Numbered from the stretch's first letter, positions 51,089-59,983 are shown. The stretch: 64,000 bases of DNA from an uncultured Erythrobacter sp. (GCF_958304185.1 NZ_OY284433.1:868001-932000), one strand, 5' to 3'. A program made the numbers and translations. The notes: generated by a model not told the origin, from the letters alone.

Positions 51089-51170
51089 CACACGAAGCCA
51101 CGAATCCACGAAGATGTTGCGCAACCTTCAGGCCTTGAATGCACTCTTCGTGACTTCGTGGCTTCGTGTG
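51089..51170. repeat. 25-bp-arm palindromic element (CACGAAGCCACGAA type)
   Basis: The left arm 51089-51113 and the right arm 51146-51170 pair in 23 of 25 positions around a 32-nt loop. The arms contain direct iterations of CACGAAG. It sits between the convergent ends of cca and parC. No T-run follows the stem on either strand, so it is not a standard intrinsic terminator. A small 6-bp hairpin (CGCAGC/GCTGCG) lies just before it at 51066-51080. Confidence 0.75.
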
Positions 51171-51251
51171 TAAAAATCGCCGCAGGCGCAGCAAGTGTGC
51201 GTTCTTAGCGTCCTCGCGCGACCTTCCTAACGCCAGCGCGCGATCCCCAAC

Positions 51252-53561
51252 TCAATCAAATCGGCCAGACTTCGGGAAGCCTTGCGGCGGCATCCGACCG
51301 GCGGCGCCGCGTGCGACCTTCCACATTCGTATTTCGGTTTCCGTGCGGGTGCGTTCGCCTGATCCGCCCATTTGCCAGCTGAGGCCATCGGCCAGCACAA
51401 AGGTGATCGCGTCCGACATTCCGCCGTCACGATACCGCTGCAACTGCACCCCCTGTCCGCGCGTCATCACGGGGAGTTCTTCCAGATTGAACACCACCAG
51501 CTTGCGATTGTCACCGACGCAGGCGACGTGGTCGTGGTTGTCGGCAATCTGGCGGATTACTTGCAACTTTGCGCCGTCCTTCAGGTTCACCACCTGTCGC
51601 CCCTTGCGGGTTTCGGCCAGCAGCTCGTTCATCTCCGCCACAAAGCCCTTGCCGTGGCTGGAGGCGAGCAGCAGCCGCCCGCCCGGACGGTGCACCATCA
51701 TCGCGCTGACATTGGCGTCGCTTTCCAGATCGACCATCGTGCGCACCGGCTCGCCAAAGCCGCGCGCGCCGGGCAGCTTGTCGCAGCCGAGCGTATAGAA
51801 CCGCCCGTCTGACGCGGCCAGCAGCAGTTTGTCGGTGGTTTGCGCGTGGAGGATGAAGGCGAGCGCATCGCCCTCCTTGTATTTGAACTCCTGATCCAGC
51901 GGCACATGGCCGCTCGCCGCGCGGATCCAGCCCTTCTGGCTGAGGATCACGGTGACGGGGGCTTTCTCGATCATCGCATCCATGCTGAACACGGCGGTCG
52001 GCGCGGCTTCGGCAATCAGCGTGCGGCGCGCGCCAAGCGGGGTGTCCTCGGCATAGGTCTTGCGCAGGGCGCGCAGATCGCGCTTCAGCCGGGTGCGCTG
52101 CTTGACCGGGCTTTCCAGCAACGCCTGCAAGTCGGCCTCTTCGGCCAGCAGTGCGTCCTGTTCCTTGCGCAGCTGCATTTCCTCCAGCTTGCGCAAAGAC
52201 CGCAGCCGCATATTGAGGATCGCTTCGGCCTGCACATCGGTCAGCTCGAATTCGGCGATCAGCACCGGCTTGGGCTCATCCTCGGCGCGGATGATCGCGA
52301 TCACCCGGTCAAGGTTGAGGTAGGCGATGATATAGCCGCGCACCAGTTCCAGCCGCTTGGCAATCTGTGCGAGCCGGTGGCGCGCGCGGCGCTGCAGGAT
52401 GTCGATCTGCGCGAAGGTCCAGCTTTCTAGCAGTTCCTTCAGCCCCATCACCATCGGCGTGCGGCCAAAGCCGGGGCGTTCGTCGAGCACGTTGAGGTTG
52501 AGGCTGAACCGCGTTTCGAGGTCGGTCAGCTTGTAGAGGCTTTCCTTCAACAGTTCCGGATCGACATTGCGGCTCTTGGGGACGATCACGATGCGGATCG
52601 CCTCGTCGCTTTCATCACGCACGTCTTCGAGGATCGGCAGCTTGCGATCGGCGATGGCGGCAGCGATCTGTTCGATCAGCTTGCCCTTGGGCACCTGATA
52701 GGGGATTTCCGAGATGACCAGCTGCCACTGCCCGCCGCCCTGCCGTTCGATCCCGGCGGCGATGTCGTCCGCTTCCTTGGCCTCGGGCGCGTGGAAGCGG
52801 CCGCGCAGGCGGAAGCTGCCCCGCCCGGTGCGATAGGCTTCGGCGATGGCTGCGGCGCTGTCGACCACCTGCCCGCCGGTGGCGAAATCGGGGCCGTGGA
52901 ACAGCTCCATCAGCCGTTCATGAGTGACGGACGGATTGTCGATCAGCTCCAGGGTGGCGTCGATGATTTCCGCGACATTGTGGCTGGGGATGCTGGTCGC
53001 CATACCGACCGCGATCCCGCTCGCGCCATTGGCGAGCAGATTGGGGAACAGTCCGGGGAAGATGACCGGTTCTTCCTCCTCGTTGTTATAGGTCGGGATG
53101 AAATCGACCGTGCCTTCGTCGAGCCCCGACATCAGCTCCATCGCGGTGCGGGTCAGGCGGCATTCGGTGTAGCGATCGGCCGCGGCATTATCGCCGTCGA
53201 TATTGCCGAAATTGCCCTGCCCCTCGATCAGCGGGTAGCGCAGCATGAACGGCTGGGCGAGGCGGACGAGCGCGTCGTAAAGCGCGAGGTTTCCGTGCGG
53301 GTGGTACTTGCCCATCACATCGCCGACCACGCGGGCGCATTTCTTGAAGGCGCTATCGGGCGTCACGCGCAGCTGGCGCATCCCCCACAGCAACCGGCGG
53401 TGCACCGGCTTCAGCCCATCGCGCAGATCAGGCAGCGAGCGAGCGGTGATCGTCGACAGCGCATAGACCAGATAGCGCTCGGACAGGGCGGCGTCGAAGG
53501 GGGCGTCGACAATGGCGTCGAAGCCGTCATCGGCTGGTTCGGTGGTGACGGGATCGGTCAT
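51252..53561 (-). CDS. parC: DNA topoisomerase IV subunit A
   Basis: This 769-residue type IIA topoisomerase subunit decatenates daughter chromosomes. The N-terminal domain has [45 protein letters not shown] and the catalytic tyrosine Tyr131 in [11 protein letters not shown], followed by [16 protein letters not shown]-terminal blade region lies past residue 500. Length and the early [10 protein letters not shown] fit ParC rather than GyrA. In the quinolone-determining region, E. coli ParC Asp79-Ser80 corresponds to Asn91-Leu92 here. It converges on cca across a palindrome. parE is not in the window. Confidence 0.93.
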   Translation of the reverse strand: MTDPVTTEPADDGFDAIVDAPFDAALSERYLVYALSTITARSLPDLRDGLKPVHRRLLWGMRQLRVTPDSAFKKCARVVGDVMGKYHPHGNLALYDALVRLAQPFMLRYPLIEGQGNFGNIDGDNAAADRYTECRLTRTAMELMSGLDEGTVDFIPTYNNEEEEPVIFPGLFPNLLANGASGIAVGMATSIPSHNVAEIIDATLELIDNPSVTHERLMELFHGPDFATGGQVVDSAAAIAEAYRTGRGSFRLRGRFHAPEAKEADDIAAGIERQGGGQWQLVISEIPYQVPKGKLIEQIAAAIADRKLPILEDVRDESDEAIRIVIVPKSRNVDPELLKESLYKLTDLETRFSLNLNVLDERPGFGRTPMVMGLKELLESWTFAQIDILQRRARHRLAQIAKRLELVRGYIIAYLNLDRVIAIIRAEDEPKPVLIAEFELTDVQAEAILNMRLRSLRKLEEMQLRKEQDALLAEEADLQALLESPVKQRTRLKRDLRALRKTYAEDTPLGARRTLIAEAAPTAVFSMDAMIEKAPVTVILSQKGWIRAASGHVPLDQEFKYKEGDALAFILHAQTTDKLLLAASDGRFYTLGCDKLPGARGFGEPVRTMVDLESDANVSAMMVHRPGGRLLLASSHGKGFVAEMNELLAETRKGRQVVNLKDGAKLQVIRQIADNHDHVACVGDNRKLVVFNLEELPVMTRGQGVQLQRYRDGGMSDAITFVLADGLSWQMGGSGERTRTETEIRMWKVARGAAGRMPPQGFPKSGRFD

Positions 53562-53759
53562 GCCCCTCGTCTAGCAACCCGCGCGCTGTGCCGGGAGAGG
53601 GGTTTCCACAGGGTTGAATTTTGCCGGATTGTGGCGCGCGCGGCAGAATGTGGCGGAATTGCGGTTTAATTATGGCAAAAATAAGGCATCATTGCGGCGA
53701 GGCTGACGCGGGCGTCGCGAGTCGCGCCCCGCCGTTCCGCTTCACGAGGAGAGAGAAAC

Positions 53760-54644
53760 ATGCGTAAGCCCTTGATTCTTGCCGCCACCGCCACCCTGGC
53801 CCTTGCCGCGTGCAGCCGCGCCGATAGTGACCCCGCCGCCAGCGAAGCCGCCGATATTGCCGTAAATGAGGCAATCGTGGCCCAACCCGCACCCGCCGAC
53901 GCCGCACAGGCAAGCGAAGCCCTGCCCAAGCTCGACTCCATCCCGGTCAACCTGCCGCAGCTCGCCTATGTCTATGATTTCCGCTGGCGCATGGCGGCCG
54001 ACGCAATCGGCGGGCTCCAGCGTCGCCATGCGACCCTGTGCGAACAGCAGGGTCCGGGCGTCTGCCAGGTCATCGGCATGACCAAGACCGGCGAGCTTGA
54101 AGGCGAGGTTGCGGGCCAGCTCGAAATGGCAGTCGCCACACGGCAAGCACGGGCGTTCGGCGCGCTGCTGGAGGACGAGGCGCTGGATGCGGGCGCAGAG
54201 CAGGTGGCCGCCGAAATCGCCTCGGAAGAACTCTCCAAGCAATTGGTCGACACCGAAGCGCGACTGGAAGCCCGCACCGAGCTGCGCGACCGGCTCAAGG
54301 AGGTGCTGCGCACCCGCAAGGGCAGCGTCGAGGATCTAATCGAAGCCGAACGTAGCGTCGCCGCCGTGAACGAGGAAATCGACCAGGCGCGCAGCTGGCT
54401 CAAGGAGATGGAAGGCCGCGTCGCCTACAGCCGCGTCACGGTGCATTACGAGACCGGCACCCCGGTGGCACGCGACTTCCTCGGCCCGGTCAGCGGCGCG
54501 CTGGGATCACTGGGGACGATCTTCGGCTGGATCGTGGCCTTGCTGATCCTTGCCGGAGCGGTGGCCCTGCCCGCAGGCGGGGTGTGGTGGGCGAACCGGG
54601 CGATCCGCCGCCGCTTCGCCGCGCCTGCGCCCGGCCCGCAATAG
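53760..54644 (+). CDS. DUF4349 domain lipoprotein
   Basis: The 294-residue protein has a lipoprotein signal (LALAAC, Cys18) and an Asp/Ala-rich linker. A beta strand plus long coiled-coil region follows (ARLEARTELRDRLKEVLRTR, VEDLIEAERSVAAVNEEID), then VAYSRVTVHYE and a C-terminal membrane helix (IVALLILAGAVALPAGGVWW) with basic tail. This is the DUF4349 arrangement. It is probably envelope-associated; the function is unknown. GAGGAGAGAG precedes the ATG. It stands alone, with ~200 bp upstream and divergent from parC. Confidence 0.85.
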   Translation: MRKPLILAATATLALAACSRADSDPAASEAADIAVNEAIVAQPAPADAAQASEALPKLDSIPVNLPQLAYVYDFRWRMAADAIGGLQRRHATLCEQQGPGVCQVIGMTKTGELEGEVAGQLEMAVATRQARAFGALLEDEALDAGAEQVAAEIASEELSKQLVDTEARLEARTELRDRLKEVLRTRKGSVEDLIEAERSVAAVNEEIDQARSWLKEMEGRVAYSRVTVHYETGTPVARDFLGPVSGALGSLGTIFGWIVALLILAGAVALPAGGVWWANRAIRRRFAAPAPGPQ

Positions 54645-54751
54645 GCGCGGATCAACGGCCCACCGCGCGCTGCTGCCGCTTGGCCTTGACCGGCGGAACA
54701 TGGCGGCGCGCGGGAGGCTAGTCCGGTGGTCATCAACCACAGGAGACCACT

Positions 54752-55288
54752 ATGCAGCGCGTCCTCATCATCGCTACCGACGGTTTCGAACAATCCGAAC
54801 TGATGGAACCCAAGCGCCTGCTCGAAGCGGCCGGGGCAGAAGTGACCGTCGCCAGCTTGCGACCCGGCGAGATCCGCGGCTGGGACAAGGAAAACTGGGG
54901 TGAGAGCGTCGCAGTCGACCTCTTGGTCGGCAACGTCTCGGCCGAAGATTACGATGCGCTGTTGCTCCCCGGCGGGCAGATCAACCCCGATGTCCTGCGC
55001 ACCCAGCGCCCGGTGATCGAACTGATCTGCGAATTCGACGCAGCCGGCAAGCCGATCGCAGCGATCTGCCACGCGCCGTGGCTGCTGGCCGAAGCCGATT
55101 TGATCGAGGGGCGCTCCGTCACCGCTTGGCCTTCGATCCGCACCGATCTTGCCAATGCGGGTGCCGCCGTAGTGGACGAGCCGGTGGTGGTCGACGGCAA
55201 CCTCATCACCAGCCGCAAGCCGGATGACATTCCCGCGTTTACCGAAGCGCTGATGGCCGCGCTCAACATGGAACCGGCCGAGGCCTAG
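54752..55288 (+). CDS. DJ-1/PfpI-family class I amidotransferase-like protein
   Basis: The 178-residue protein of the PfpI/YhbO group starts MQRVLIIATDGFEQSELM. It has LLLPGGQINPDVLRTQ, the nucleophile elbow AAICHAPWLLAEADLIEG with Cys near residue 107, and ITSRKPDDIPAFTEAL. Homologues act in protein or DNA deglycation or as general stress proteins; the exact activity is disputed. ATG 54752 directly precedes the first strand. It converges on the ferredoxin gene with 1 nt between. The upstream gap is 107 nt. Confidence 0.9.
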   Translation: MQRVLIIATDGFEQSELMEPKRLLEAAGAEVTVASLRPGEIRGWDKENWGESVAVDLLVGNVSAEDYDALLLPGGQINPDVLRTQRPVIELICEFDAAGKPIAAICHAPWLLAEADLIEGRSVTAWPSIRTDLANAGAAVVDEPVVVDGNLITSRKPDDIPAFTEALMAALNMEPAEA

Positions 55289-55289
55289 G

Positions 55290-55625
55290 CTACATCCGGC
55301 GCGCGTCGCTGCTTTCTGATGGGACGCTGACGGTCAACCCGTCCATCTCGCCCGTCAGCTCGATCTGGCACGACAGGCGGGAGGTGCGGCGCGCGCCGGC
55401 GGCGAAATCGAGCATATCCTCCTCCTCCTCGGACGCGGGGGGGAGGCGGTCAAACCAGTCGGCAGCGACGATCACGTGGCAGGTCGAACAGGCCATCTGC
55501 CCCTCGCATGTGCCTTCGAGCGGCAAGCCCGCCGCCTGGCCTGCGCGCAGCAGATTGTCGCCCGGTTCGGCAGTCACCGCCACCGGACGCCCGCGCGGGT
55601 CAATGAAGGTGATGGTGATGCTCAC
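55290..55625 (-). CDS. adrenodoxin-type [2Fe-2S] ferredoxin
   Basis: The 111-residue ferredoxin has cluster ligands Cys40, Cys46, Cys49 (TCEGQMACSTCHV) and Cys86 (RLSCQIEL), the C-x5-C-x2-C-xn-C spacing of the adrenodoxin/ISC class. The start is GTG at 55625, overlapping the stop of the cysteine desulfurase gene by 4 nt (GTGA), so it is coupled to it. Its likely role is as an electron donor in Fe-S cluster assembly or to a P450 or oxygenase. The linked desulfurases favour the former. Confidence 0.92.
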   Translation of the reverse strand: MSITITFIDPRGRPVAVTAEPGDNLLRAGQAAGLPLEGTCEGQMACSTCHVIVAADWFDRLPPASEEEEDMLDFAAGARRTSRLSCQIELTGEMDGLTVSVPSESSDARRM

Positions 55626-56719
55626 AAGCCCTGCTCCCTGACGGCGGTGTTGATGATGGCGGCGGCGTCTGCAATGTCCTGAAGACTTGTATAGCGTCCG
55701 AAACCGAGGCGGATAGAGGACTTTGCCGCGCGGTCGCTCAGCCCGATCGCCTTGAGCACATGGCTAGGTCGGCCCGATCCGCTGGCACAGGCGCTCCCGG
55801 CGGAGAACATCACCTTACGGCAATCGCTCATCAACCGGGCGACGTCCAAGCCGTCGCGGCGGATGTTGAGATTGCCGTGCCAGCGGTCGACCGCGCTGCC
55901 GTTCAATTCCCAGCCCGCGAACGCCTCGCGCGCGGCGGTCCAGAGGAGCTGGACGTGGAGCATCTGCTCGCTCAACCCCTCCTGCGCGACCTGCGCCGCC
56001 GCGCCGAACCCGGCGCACAAGGCGGGCGAGAGTGTGCCTGACCTGACGCCCGCCTCCTGCCCGCCGCCGAGCATCAGCGCTGCGGGGGGCGGCGCTTCGC
56101 CTGCGATCCACAGCGCGCCGATGCCCTTGGGGCCGTGGCACTTGTGGGCCGAGACCGCGATGTAATCCGCCGCCACCTCGACAGGCACCCGGCCATAGGC
56201 CTGCACAGCATCGACCAGCACCCGCGCGCCTACTTGGTTGGCGATGTCGACCACGGCGCTGAGCGGGTTCCTCACCCCAATTTCGTTATTGATCGCCATC
56301 ACCGCCACAAGACCGGTCTGCGGCGTGATCGCGGCTTGCAGCGCGTCAAGATCAGCGCGGCCATCGGGGGTGACGGGGAGCACTGTGAAGCGCCGCCCCT
56401 GCGCTTCGACCACGCGCGCGCAATCGAGCACGGCGGCGTGTTCGGTGGCGAAGGTGATCACGTCGCCGGGGCTGCCTTGGATGACGGTGTTGATCGCCTC
56501 GGTGGCGCCGGAGGTGAAGATGAGCTTGCCGCCGTCAGGCAGCAGCGCCGCGACCCGCTCGCGCGCGGTTTCGACGGCAGCGGCCGCCATGCGGCCCATG
56601 CGATGGGGGGAATGGGGGTTGCCAAAGGTGTCGCTGTCCGGCCCGCCGAGCCACCGCAACATCGCCTCCCGCGCTTCAGGCGCGAGCGGGGTTGTGGCTT
56701 GGTAGTCGAGGTAGATCAT
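55622..56719 (-). CDS. cysteine desulfurase (NifS/IscS-like), first
   Basis: This 365-residue PLP enzyme converts cysteine to alanine and an enzyme persulfide. It starts MIYLDYQATTPLAPEARE. His93 lies in FATEHAAVLD, Lys193 in SAHKCHGPKG (Schiff base) and the catalytic Cys311 in FSAGSACASGSG. The size fits group I desulfurases but it is shorter than E. coli IscS. ATG 56719 is chosen because the conserved IYLDYQATTP follows immediately. The downstream ferredoxin is overlapped by 4 nt. A second desulfurase gene lies upstream on the same strand across a palindrome. Confidence 0.92.
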   Translation of the reverse strand: MIYLDYQATTPLAPEAREAMLRWLGGPDSDTFGNPHSPHRMGRMAAAAVETARERVAALLPDGGKLIFTSGATEAINTVIQGSPGDVITFATEHAAVLDCARVVEAQGRRFTVLPVTPDGRADLDALQAAITPQTGLVAVMAINNEIGVRNPLSAVVDIANQVGARVLVDAVQAYGRVPVEVAADYIAVSAHKCHGPKGIGALWIAGEAPPPAALMLGGGQEAGVRSGTLSPALCAGFGAAAQVAQEGLSEQMLHVQLLWTAAREAFAGWELNGSAVDRWHGNLNIRRDGLDVARLMSDCRKVMFSAGSACASGSGRPSHVLKAIGLSDRAAKSSIRLGFGRYTSLQDIADAAAIINTAVREQGL

Positions 56720-56744
56720 GGCAGTCGAACCAATCTCTTTTCTC

Positions 56745-56836
56745 CGCCATGCTGAACTTGTTTCAGCATCCATCCTTCGGTTTCGAGCCTCCGCTCCATG
56801 CGGAGAAATGGACCCTGAAACAAGTTCAGGGTGACG
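56745..56836. repeat. palindromic repeat (CTGAACTTGTTTCAG type) between the desulfurase genes
   Basis: The arms 56745-56771 and 56810-56836 pair in 22 of 27 positions. Each arm contains CTGAACTTGTTTCAG or its complement, which is itself a short hairpin. The bases flanking this core differ between arms but keep pairing within each arm. It occupies most of the 126-bp gap between the two cysteine desulfurase genes. Sequences of this type are widely scattered in sphingomonad genomes (from memory, not searched). Confidence 0.75.
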
Positions 56837-56845
56837 AAGTGGAAG

Positions 56846-57904
56846 TCAGGCGAGCGCAGCCCAAGCCTCGCTGAACCGCTCCAACTCCTCGGGCGTGGTC
56901 GACCACCCCAAGCTCACCCGAATCGTCCGCGCCGCGACATCATCGGGCACCCCGAACGCATCAAGCACCCGGCTTTTCTTGAGCGTGCCCGAAGAACACG
57001 CGCTCCCCGCCGAGACGGCAAAGCCCATGGCGTCGAGACGGATCAGCAGGGCTTGGGCCGACATGGTGGGGTGGGTCAGTGCCGTGATGTAATCGATGTG
57101 GGCACCGCTCGCTTGCCAATATCCAGATTCGGCCATGGCAATCTGAAAATTCATACGCTGGTCGGCAGTTGACGCCCAACTTTCCAGCCCACCAGCTTCA
57201 AGCGCAGCCGCCATGCCCATTGCTGCCGGGAGGTTTTCGGTCCCTTGGCGATATCCGCGCTCGTGTCCGCCAATCGGCTCCAGCATGGCAAAGTCCCTGA
57301 CAAGCAATGCGCCAATGCCGATCGGGCCACCGAATTTGTGGCCTGAGACCACGGCCATGTCGGCCCACGGCAACGGAAGTTTTCCAGCGGATTGCGAACA
57401 GTCAGCCAGAAGCAGGCTGCCGCTCCTGACCAAGGCGTCGCCGATGTCATTGTCGGCGCCGGTGAGATTGATCACAACCGAACCGGTCTCAGAATTGATC
57501 GTTTGCAGGGCCACAACAGCAGAGGGCTTCGCCTCAAGCATATCGATAAGCAGATCGATGTCGGCCATGCCAGATGCGCGAATGGGCACCACCTCTGCAT
57601 CCGGCGCGGCGCGGAACACCGCGTCATGCTCAACCGCACTGACAATCCGCCGCGTGGCCTTCGCCCGGTTCAGCGCAATCCACAAAGCCTCGCTCGCCCC
57701 GCTCGTAAAGATCAGCTCCCCGCTCCACCCCAGCGCCCGCTTCACACGCTCGCGCGCATCTTCCAGCGCGGCGCGCGCCTTGCGGCCCTCGGCGTGCGGG
57801 GACGAGGGGTTGGCCCAGAGCCGGAAGCCCTCCTCCATCGCCGCCTTCGCCTCCGGGCGCAGGGGTGAGGTGGCGGCGTGGTCGAGATAGATCCGGTCCG
57901 GGAT
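56846..57904 (-). CDS. cysteine desulfurase (NifS/IscS-like), second, probable ATC start
   Basis: The 352 residues are counted from an ATC codon at 57904-57902. They carry DRIYLDHAATSPLRPEA at the N-terminus, His93 in AVEHDAVF, Lys190 in SGHKFGGPIG and the catalytic Cys303 in SAGSACSSGT, so the PLP fold and active site are complete. No ATG, GTG or TTG lies between the in-frame TGA at 57921-57919 and the conserved N-terminus. ATC stands where ATG would be expected, 6 nt after GAGGA. The first ATG, at 57838, would delete the conserved YLDHAAT segment. The gene may use ATC or may have lost its start. It precedes the first desulfurase gene. Confidence 0.85.
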   Translation of the reverse strand: MPDRIYLDHAATSPLRPEAKAAMEEGFRLWANPSSPHAEGRKARAALEDARERVKRALGWSGELIFTSGASEALWIALNRAKATRRIVSAVEHDAVFRAAPDAEVVPIRASGMADIDLLIDMLEAKPSAVVALQTINSETGSVVINLTGADNDIGDALVRSGSLLLADCSQSAGKLPLPWADMAVVSGHKFGGPIGIGALLVRDFAMLEPIGGHERGYRQGTENLPAAMGMAAALEAGGLESWASTADQRMNFQIAMAESGYWQASGAHIDYITALTHPTMSAQALLIRLDAMGFAVSAGSACSSGTLKKSRVLDAFGVPDDVAARTIRVSLGWSTTPEELERFSEAWAALA

Positions 57905-58010
57905 GGGATATCCTCACAATAAATTGCGAAAAATGGTTCGCCGCCTATATAAGCCTCGCTTTCGTGGGCGCCAGCCGGTTGCCCCGACCACTCGATCACA
58001 AGGTTTCTCG

Positions 58011-58667
58011 ATGCCCTCAGTCATCTTTCCCGGCCCGGAAGGCCGTCTCGAAGGCCGTTTCTCGCCCCCGCCGCGCCCGCGTGCGCCGGTGGCGATGATC
58101 CTGCACCCGCACCCCGAAGGCGGCGGCACCATGAACGACCGGATCGTGCAGCGGCTCTACAAGACCTTCGCCGACCGCGGTTTTGCCACCCTGCGGTTCA
58201 ATTTCCGCGGCGTGGGCCGCTCGCAAGGCAGCTTCGATTCCGGGATCGGTGAGCTGTCGGATGCGGCGAGCGCGCTCGATTGGGTGCAGTCGATCCATCC
58301 CGAAGCGCAGAGCACCTGGATCGCGGGCTACAGCTTCGGCGCGCTGATCGGGATGCAGTTGCTGATGCGCCGCCCCGAAGTGCGCGGCTTCATCTCGGTG
58401 GCGCCGCCGGCCAATATGTATGATTTCAGCTTCCTTGCCCCCTGCCCCGCCAGCGGCATCTTCGTGCAGGGCGCGGCTGATACGGTGGTGCAGCCCAACG
58501 CGGTGCAGAAGCTGGTCGACAAGCTGCGTACCCAGAAGCACATCACCATCCACCACGAGGAAATCCCCCGCGCCAATCACTTCTTCGAGAACGAGCTCGA
58601 AGAGTTGATGAAGTCGGTGGACAATTATCTGGACTTCCGGCTCTCGCCCGATTGCCCGATTAAGTAA
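58011..58667 (+). CDS. alpha/beta hydrolase
   Basis: The 218-residue protein resembles a family of small alpha/beta hydrolases. MILHPHPEGGGTMNDRIVQRL is given in part (oxyanion HPHP), then RFNFRGVGRSQGSF, the nucleophile elbow AGYSFGALIGMQL, VQGAADTVVQPNAV and the final His in RANHFFENEL. The catalytic Ser-Asp-His set is intact; the substrate is unknown. ATG 58011 begins MPSVIFPGPEGRLEG, a usual start for the group. It is divergent from the second desulfurase gene, with 106 nt between their starts. Confidence 0.88.
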   Translation: MPSVIFPGPEGRLEGRFSPPPRPRAPVAMILHPHPEGGGTMNDRIVQRLYKTFADRGFATLRFNFRGVGRSQGSFDSGIGELSDAASALDWVQSIHPEAQSTWIAGYSFGALIGMQLLMRRPEVRGFISVAPPANMYDFSFLAPCPASGIFVQGAADTVVQPNAVQKLVDKLRTQKHITIHHEEIPRANHFFENELEELMKSVDNYLDFRLSPDCPIK

Positions 58668-58679
58668 GATTGAAGAATT

Positions 58680-58761
58680 CCCCTCCCCGGGCTTGACCCG
58701 GGGCCCCGCTCCCTTCTTCCGGTGAAAGGCAGCTGGGTCCCGGGTCAAGCCAGGGACGGGG
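58680..58761. repeat. 31-nt-arm palindromic repeat (CCGGGCTTGACCCGG type), copy 2
   Basis: The left arm 58680-58710 and right arm 58731-58761 pair in 26 of 31 positions around a 20-nt spacer. The left arm is 29/31 identical to that of copy 1 at 46221-46251. It lies 12 nt after the hydrolase stop. The remaining 58762-58968 is AT-richer leader of the TonB gene, containing CTCGCGAG at 58869-58876. I could not fix a promoter there. Confidence 0.8.
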
Positions 58762-58968
58762 TGAAGCAATTCAATTTGCTCACCTTTCTCTACTAATTCA
58801 GTTGCAAAAATTACAGTCCTGAAAAACAACGCGAAAGTTCTTCGCCCCTAGCAAAAAGCATAGTACTCTCGCGAGTGAGCAGGGCCGGAGGGTTTGTGCT
58901 CACAGCGTTGGTGTCATTCGCACTCCGGCCACTGCTCCCACGTAGATGGAGAGAGGAGCCCCCTTGCG

Positions 58969-59658
58969 ATGAACTATGCTTCTGCCAATCGCCGTCCCAA
59001 CCCCGCTGCCCTTGTCGGCGCGCTCGGCATTCCCGGTGCCTTTGGCGCGCTGCTGGTGGTGGGCCTTGCGGTGACGGTGGTGACCAAGCCTGCTGGCCCC
59101 CGGATCACAGGCGAGATTATCACCGAAACCATTCTGCCCCCACCGCCGCCGCCCACGCCCGACAAGCCGCAGCCGGATCAGAAGACGACATCCACCACCA
59201 CGACCTCCAACCCCGATACGCCGCGGCCTGCCGATCTGCCGACCGACACCAATCTCGGCGAGACGGTGTTCAACTTTCCCGTCACCGGCACGCCTGCGGG
59301 AACCGGCACCGGCACGGGCGAGATCGGCTTCCCCACCCCCGGCCCCAGCGCATCGCCCTTCGATCCGGTCGGCGCTAGGCCGCGCGGCAATCCGGGCAAG
59401 TGGGTGACGAATAATGACTACCGCTCGCGCTGGATCATGGAGGAGCTGTCGGGCACCGCGCGCTTCACCCTCGCGATCGACGCCAGCGGGAAGGTGACCG
59501 GCTGCACCGTCACCCGCTCAACCGGGCACGCCCCGCTCGATGCAGCGACCTGCGACCTCGTGACCAAGCGCGCCCGGTTCGAAGCCGCGCGTGACGGCAA
59601 CGGCAAGCCGGTCGCGGGCAGCTACAGCGGCACGATCACCTGGCGAATCCCCGAGTAA
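58969..59658 (+). CDS. tonB: energy transducer TonB
   Basis: This 229-residue TonB-like protein transmits the proton-motive force to outer-membrane receptors. It has a membrane helix (about residues 19-43), a Pro-rich spacer (TETILPPPPPPTPDKP), a Gly/Thr-rich linker and a TonB C-terminal domain of ~85 residues (GTARFTLAIDASGKVTGCTV, TGHAPLDAATCDLVTKRARF, SYSGTITWRIPE). GAGAGGAG precedes ATG 58969. No exbB or exbD genes are nearby. The window encodes two TonB-dependent receptors it could serve. Confidence 0.88.
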   Translation: MNYASANRRPNPAALVGALGIPGAFGALLVVGLAVTVVTKPAGPRITGEIITETILPPPPPPTPDKPQPDQKTTSTTTTSNPDTPRPADLPTDTNLGETVFNFPVTGTPAGTGTGTGEIGFPTPGPSASPFDPVGARPRGNPGKWVTNNDYRSRWIMEELSGTARFTLAIDASGKVTGCTVTRSTGHAPLDAATCDLVTKRARFEAARDGNGKPVAGSYSGTITWRIPE

Positions 59659-59687
59659 CCCGACGAACCTCGCCGGGGAGGGTTTCC

Positions 59688-59900
59688 CTAGCCTTCTCCG
59701 GCGGCTTTCAATTGTTCGATCGGGGCCTCGCCCCCCTCGGTCGGGATCGTCCAGATCAGCACGTTGATCACCGCAATCACAGCGAGCAGCACCATCAGCG
59801 CCGGGTTCTTCACCTCCCCCGTCCGCCGCCAGAGCACAAAAGCCCCCGCCACGAGCGCAAGCGCGGCCAGCATCACGATGGAAAGCACGATATCGGTCAA
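59688..59900 (-). CDS. small hypothetical membrane protein, TTG start
   Basis: The 70-residue protein has two predicted membrane helices (about 4-24 and 32-51). It starts MTDIVLSIVMLAALALVAGA and ends with an acidic tail (EGGEAPIEQLKAAGEG). The start is TTG at 59900, since no ATG is available before the first helix. I know of no named family. It converges on tonB; a GC-rich stem (59670-59705) spans its 3' end and may terminate both. It is divergent from the DUF3597 gene. Confidence 0.55.
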   Translation of the reverse strand: MTDIVLSIVMLAALALVAGAFVLWRRTGEVKNPALMVLLAVIAVINVLIWTIPTEGGEAPIEQLKAAGEG

Positions 59901-59983
59901 TCTAATGTCCTTTGGCCGCCACGCAGATGGAACATGCTGCCCCCGGCCGCACTATAGCTCAAGTCAACAACGTGGAGGCTATG

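Noticed and set aside
59912-59983. Upstream extension of the DUF3597 gene to 59912
   Set aside because: The added residues are not conserved-looking and overlap the divergent promoter region; GGAGG at 59973-59977 fits the ATG at 59984.
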